Part shown: piece after piece, positions 7,105-9,789 of the stretch | Layout of the letters: each line of letters begins with the position of its first letter | Position numbering within the stretch: the stretch's first letter is position 1 | NCBI GenBank assembly: GCA_011775825.1 | Contig: JAABYK010000690.1 | Coordinates: forward strand, 1-9,789 | DNA from: Candidatus Zhuqueibacterota bacterium | GTDB lineage: Bacteria > Zhuqueibacterota > Zhuqueibacteria > Oceanimicrobiales > Oceanimicrobiaceae | Direction: 5' to 3' | DNA length: 9,789 nucleotides | Notes under the pieces: model-generated | What the model was told of the DNA's origin: nothing | The model's input: only the letters and a program-made list of their open reading frames with translations | Database searches by the model: none | Made by a program: the position numbers and the translations under genes

Positions 7105-7133
7105 CGAGTGACATTAGAGCGGGCGAGGATGTC
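7090..7133. repeat. 13-bp perfect inverted repeat with 18-nt spacer
   Basis: GACATCCTCGCCC (7090-7102) and GGGCGAGGATGTC (7121-7133) are exact reverse complements. The hairpin would lie 52-95 nt downstream of the stop codon of the last barrel gene. Neither side has a T-tract, so a normal intrinsic terminator is unlikely. An mRNA 3'-end stabiliser, a processing site or a protein-binding site fits better. Confidence 0.65.
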
Positions 7134-7184
7134 CTCGAACGCGGTTCAATGCTCCATCCATCTTTCGATTCCTCTGTTTATCTT

Positions 7185-7724
7185 TTATTGTAAGTAGAAC
7201 GATATGCCCACAGAGAATTCCAGATTGTTGTTTGTCCAGGCAGTATTGTTTTCTCCGCTGGTAAAAATGTGATCGTTAAATTCGTATCTTAAGCGCGTTC
7301 TTTCACCGATTGGAAATTTCGTCCCGAAGCCCAGACTCAAGGTTAAATTTGACTCCGAGTGTTGGCGTGTGACCCCCAGACCTCCAACCGTATACGGCGT
7401 GACGCCGCCAAACGGAAAATCATAGGTGACCCGGCCATGATAGAAAATCACCGTCGAACTGCCCTGTTCTGGAGCAGCGCCCAAAGCCCTTTGAAAGAAT
7501 TCCTGGCCCGCTTTTGCGAAGCCCAGGGTCGCACCAAATGACCAGCGGTCGTCAAGATGCTGCTCGTAACGAACGCCTAAAGCAATTGAGTTCTGGAATC
7601 GGTCCGGTGCGTACACACCGATGAAGGGATACAGTTCGTGCACTTGTTTGACACCTTGCGCTGACACAGGTTCGCTCATGCCAAAGAGAATTGGCAACAG
7701 GAAAAAGAGTGCTATTTTCTTCAC
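7185..7724 (-). CDS. Small outer-membrane beta-barrel protein
   Basis: A 179-residue exported protein starting with GTG (7724-7722), with AGGA 7 nt upstream. The signal peptide MKKIALFFLLPILFGMSEPVSA is likely cleaved before Q23. The rest alternates short beta strands and turns typical of an 8-stranded OmpA/OmpX-like barrel (OMP_b-brl type): YPFIGVYAPDRF, SIALGVRYEQHLDDRWSFGA, YDFPFGGVTPYTVGGLGVTR, and a C-terminal strand LEFSVGISFYLQ with aromatic residues near the end. The length suits a bare barrel without a periplasmic domain. It is the last of three barrel genes, 13 bp after the SH3-barrel gene. Function is unknown; adhesion, lipid or structural roles are all possible. Confidence 0.82.
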   Translation of the reverse strand: MKKIALFFLLPILFGMSEPVSAQGVKQVHELYPFIGVYAPDRFQNSIALGVRYEQHLDDRWSFGATLGFAKAGQEFFQRALGAAPEQGSSTVIFYHGRVTYDFPFGGVTPYTVGGLGVTRQHSESNLTLSLGFGTKFPIGERTRLRYEFNDHIFTSGENNTAWTNNNLEFSVGISFYLQ

Positions 7725-7737
7725 TTGACTATCCTGA

Positions 7738-8559
7738 TCAGTCCCAGAAGTTTCCGACCAGCAACCCTACGGTTATCTCGTGGAATTGGCTGATGCCTTT
7801 GCCAAACGCGGTGTATTGCGTCGCTGTAAAGACTACCGATAATCTCTCGTTGATGAGTTTTCTCGCACCCACGCCGTAATTGATGGCCATGTGCGACACG
7901 GTGTTCGAACTGATGCTGCGGTCCGGTACTGTGTTAATGACGCCCAGACCTCCGGTAATATACGGGAGGAGCCTTTCGCGTTCTTTCAGCAAGTAGGACA
8001 GGTTCGCCATGATGAAATAAGAATCTGCCGCCTTCCCCAACACATGTTTGAATGAGCCTTCCAAAGCCAGTCTCGGCTTCGAGTGAAACATAAATTTCCA
8101 AGTATAGGTGTAATCCAATTCCACCAGCCCCATTCCAAACGAATACCCGAATCTTCGGTACAAGGTATCGTTGAAGCGTTTCCCGGTCCTCGATGGCTTA
8201 TCAAACCGGTCCGGGTTTTTCCCGTTTGTGCCACCATTTTCTCCTGCCTGATTGGGAAGCCCGTCCACCTCCCCACCGTGACCGCGGTTTCTGTTTACTT
8301 GCAACTGCATCCAGCCCTTTTTGTCATTTGCAAAGCCGATTTTGACCCACCCACCCCTCTGGCCGATAACCCGCACCGTGTCGTCTTTCGTAAGTGTGGC
8401 TATCGGCGGGTCTTCTACCATGGGCAGAGAATAGATTTTAACTCCGTTCAGTGCGATCACCGCTCTTTGTGCAAACGCTTTGTTTGTATTTGCAATACTC
8501 ATAAATCCCAAAAACAGTGTCATGAGTGTTAAATTTCGTGATAAAAGTAGATGTCGCAT
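7738..8559 (-). CDS. SH3-domain outer-membrane beta-barrel protein
   Basis: A 273-residue exported protein. The signal peptide likely ends at AFA30/Q31. Residues about 33-88 look like a bacterial SH3 (SH3b) domain: VIALNGVKIYSLPM, then DDTVRVIGQRGGWVKIGFAN, then KKGWMQLQV. A Gly/Asn-rich linker (90-120) joins it to a beta barrel (about 135-273) with RRFGYSFGMGLVELDYTYTW, RLALEGSFKHVL, LLPYITGGLGVI and a final strand EITVGLLVGNFWD. SH3b domains often bind peptidoglycan or peptides, so this one may tie the barrel to the cell wall; that is inference. The start is uncertain: ATG at 8559 gives the most complete signal peptide but has no clear ribosome binding site; M13 is an alternative. It begins 12 bp after the broken barrel gene and may depend on translational coupling. 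Confidence 0.85.
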   Translation of the reverse strand: MRHLLLSRNLTLMTLFLGFMSIANTNKAFAQRAVIALNGVKIYSLPMVEDPPIATLTKDDTVRVIGQRGGWVKIGFANDKKGWMQLQVNRNRGHGGEVDGLPNQAGENGGTNGKNPDRFDKPSRTGKRFNDTLYRRFGYSFGMGLVELDYTYTWKFMFHSKPRLALEGSFKHVLGKAADSYFIMANLSYLLKERERLLPYITGGLGVINTVPDRSISSNTVSHMAINYGVGARKLINERLSVVFTATQYTAFGKGISQFHEITVGLLVGNFWD

Positions 8560-8571
8560 TAAAGTTTAGTG

Positions 8572-9150
8572 TTAAAAATAGGTTGCAAGACTCAACCAGA
8601 GGTACTGATTTCTGGCAATCACAGATTTGACATTGACGCCGTCAACGGATAGTTTTTCTGCTCCGTACCAGTAGCTTCGAGAGTCAAAGCTCAAATGGGT
8701 TTCTTTGCTGAGTGCCAGTCGAATTCCGGTACCGGTATTAAATGAGAATCTGTGATCTGTATCGGTATTGAGGATGAGACCCCCTAAGCCTGAAGTCAAA
8801 TAAGGCGTCAAACGAATAAAAAGAGGGTTGTCCTTTTGTTATTCTGACATTCAGGCTAAAATTATAAACAAAAACTTCGGATTTGACTTTGGTTGTCGCA
8901 GCGGATATGTGCTGTTGGGTAGGGCTCATGACGAGAGTTAGGTTAAGCTGAAGCAGGTGCGTGATGTCATGACCAACGTCTAACCCAATTGACGGACTGC
9001 GCTCAAACGGACATTCTTGTCGAAGAAGACGACTCCGAAAGAACTCCGAACTTCACGTTTGTGTTGCTTCTCCTTGCTATGACCTCCTTCTGTATTTCCA
9101 ATTACACAGAGTATTAAAAACAACTTGAAACATTTTAGACGATCAGACAC
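8572..9150 (-). pseudogene. Outer-membrane beta-barrel gene broken by two compensating single-base frameshifts
   Basis: Three frame segments join into one coherent 192-residue exported barrel. Segment 1 starts at GTG (9150) with SDRLKCFKLFLILCVIGNT as signal peptide and reaches SSFGVVFFDKNV. Segment 2, after loss of one base at CC (9009-9010), reads PFERSPSIGLDVGHDITHLL, then LQLNLTLVMSP, then EVFVYNFSLNVRITK. Segment 3, after one extra base in AAAAGG (8832-8837), reads DNPLFIRLTPYLTSGLGG and then on to QYLWLSLATYF and TAA. The -1 and +1 changes cancel, so segments 1 and 3 share a frame. In that frame a TAG at 8982-8980 would stop translation. No good ribosome binding site is seen; an ATG overlaps the GTG by two bases in another frame. 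It is the first gene of the barrel cluster. Sequencing or assembly error is a real alternative to gene decay. Confidence 0.78.
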
Positions 9151-9203
9151 ATTTTTTATTTTGTATTGTTTAGAAACTTTTATATTCTTTGATTATCGTA
9201 ATC

Positions 9204-9234
9204 GTGGCATGTAGTTCGGCAACATATGTGCCAC
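9204..9234 (+). repeat. Imperfect hairpin upstream of the barrel cluster
   Basis: GTGGCATGTAGTT (9204-9216) can fold on AACATATGTGCCAC (9221-9234) around a CGGC loop. The stem has 13 pairs if one bulged A and two G-U wobbles are allowed. The wobbles pair only in plus-strand RNA, hinting at a plus-strand transcript rather than the minus-strand leader. The outer 6 bp (GTGGCA/TGCCAC) are perfect in either strand. Confidence 0.4.
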
Positions 9235-9395
9235 TCCGGGAAATTGTAAACATTTTGTAAGAACAAGGCTGAGTTTCGATATAGAAATGCCGATGTTTGG
9301 TCTAAACTTTTAAAGTTTCGGTGGTTAAATTTTGTCCAGTTGCTTGATTTATGAACAAATTTTTATGTCGGTGATTACCTGTGTCTGCCATGAAC

Positions 9396-9411
9396 GGCTA
9401 AATATTTAGCC
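9396..9411. repeat. 16-bp perfect palindrome
   Basis: GGCTAAATATTTAGCC is self-complementary over all 16 bases with no spacer. It stands alone in a non-coding stretch about 250 bp upstream of the barrel cluster start. Such a site suits a dimeric DNA-binding protein; no regulator can be named from it. Confidence 0.5.
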
Positions 9412-9448
9412 AGATGAATAGATTCGCAACCTTACTCAAAAAAACAGA

Positions 9449-9475
9449 CAGGATTCACAGGATTTTCAGGATAAT
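9449..9475 (+). repeat. Three-unit 9-nt tandem repeat (CAGGATnnn)
   Basis: CAGGATTCA, CAGGATTTT and CAGGATAAT follow each other without gaps. I recall similar CAGGATT-type runs scattered in intergenic regions of many environmental bacterial genomes, so this may be a short copy of a dispersed element. The only reading frame across it is a by-product (a DRIHRIFRI-type translation). Confidence 0.5.
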
Positions 9476-9739
9476 AAATCAAGTAATCAATATAGCATCA
9501 CAAAACATAAAAAAAGTAGTAAAGTCTTAAGCGGACAAGCCCACCGGGATCGGGAATAATCTATCTTACCAGACAATCGGGAGCAAACCAGGAAAAAATG
9601 TCTTGACCAAAATTGGCAAAATATTTTTTTTAATGATTTTGCCCGGAACAAGCAAAGATTTGAAAAGGCAGAATGGTTCTGCAACAGAATAATTGTCCTG
9701 GTGATTTTAATCGTTTTGTGCCAAATTTTTTGCCTTTTA

Positions 9740-9777
9740 GATTTAAGTCGGCCCGGTTGACCGAAGCGATTTAAATC
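9740..9777. repeat. Imperfect inverted repeat at the right edge
   Basis: GATTTAA (9740-9746) and TTAAATC (9771-9777) are exact 7-bp complements. Between them lies CGGT-TG-ACCG (9754-9763), a second small palindrome. The nested arrangement could be an operator or the leader of a gene starting beyond the window; the edge prevents a decision. Confidence 0.3.
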
Positions 9778-9789
9778 CGGTTTATCTTG

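Larger units (their letters stand above)
6723..7184. other. Convergent intergenic region with hairpins and small reading frames
   Basis: The 462 bp separate the plus-strand DUF3857 operon from the minus-strand barrel cluster. It holds a GC-rich hairpin (6801-6825), an 18-codon plus-strand frame with a perfect ribosome binding site (6864-6920), a small minus-strand frame (7104-6940) and a 13-bp inverted repeat (7090-7133), each listed separately. A further short hairpin, CGTTGT-GAA-ACAACG, lies at about 7053-7067. I see no intrinsic terminator of normal plus-strand form right after 6722. Confidence 0.6.
9151..9789. other. AT-rich region without a convincing gene, upstream of the barrel cluster
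   Basis: The 639 bp should contain the promoter of the minus-strand barrel cluster. TTGCCG (9222-9217) and GATAAT (9197-9192) on the minus strand are 19 nt apart, too wide to call with confidence. A 65-codon minus-strand frame (9684-9487) and a 38-codon plus-strand frame (9414-9530) are open but have AT-driven, unprotein-like composition or derive from a repeat. Hairpins, a palindrome and a short tandem repeat are listed separately. AAACTTT-T-AAAGTTT (9304-9318) and GGCAAAAT-N13-ATTTTGCC (9615-9643) are further AT-rich inverted repeats. Confidence 0.55.

Noticed and set aside
8832..9010. Programmed ribosomal frameshifting in the broken barrel gene
   Set aside because: Two shifts in opposite directions would be needed, and neither site has a classical slippery heptamer or a nearby stimulating structure. 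Indels or sequencing errors are simpler.
9414..9530. 38-codon plus-strand frame (MNRFATLLKKTDRIHRIFRI...)
   Set aside because: The DRIHRIFRI part is just the translation of the CAGGAT tandem repeat, and no ribosome binding site is present.
9487..9684. 65-codon minus-strand frame
   Set aside because: Phe/Leu/Lys-rich sequence expected from AT-rich DNA, with no domain, no good ribosome binding site and inverted repeats inside it.

Overview
The window reads as a chromosomal piece of a Gram-negative bacterium, estimated by eye at a little under 50% GC. Ribosomal protein S21, outer-membrane beta-barrel proteins with signal peptides, and a tandem pair of secreted DUF3857/transglutaminase-like proteins together suggest the FCB assemblage (Bacteroidota, Ignavibacteria, Calditrichota or candidate division KSB1). 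No single gene fixes the phylum, so this is an inference. There is no integrase, transposase, CRISPR array, tRNA or rRNA that I can see.

Left block (1-2424, all minus strand): a TIGR01777-family NAD(P)-binding epimerase-like protein (2424-1531), then rpsU (1350-1162) with a hairpin over its stop codon, then dinB (935 to the left edge, 3' end cut off by the window). The DinB has Asp-Asp where the family's active site normally has Asp-Glu.

Divergent gap (2425-2900): 476 bp holding one possible promoter next to a short inverted repeat, but no convincing gene.

Middle block (2901-6722, plus strand): two paralogous secreted DUF3857 + transglutaminase-core proteins, 24 bp apart and surely co-transcribed. 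The second keeps the catalytic Cys and His. The first has Gly and Tyr at those places and looks like a non-catalytic pseudo-enzyme, so the operon pairs an apparently active with an apparently dead copy.

Convergent gap (6723-7184): a strong GC-rich hairpin whose T-tract faces the minus strand, an 18-codon reading frame on the plus strand with a perfect Shine-Dalgarno sequence, an overlapping unrecognised small minus-strand reading frame with very protein-like sequence, and a 13-bp inverted repeat.

Right block (9150-7185, minus strand): a tight cluster of three small outer-membrane beta-barrel genes separated by 12 and 13 bp. The first is broken by two single-base indels that cancel each other. 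The second has a periplasmic SH3-like domain in front of the barrel. The third is a bare barrel. All three share a P-Y-x(3)-G-L-G segment in the barrel, which suggests tandem duplication.

Right edge (9151-9789): AT-rich, apparently non-coding, with a plus-strand hairpin, a 16-bp perfect palindrome, a three-unit 9-nt CAGGAT repeat and further inverted repeats.
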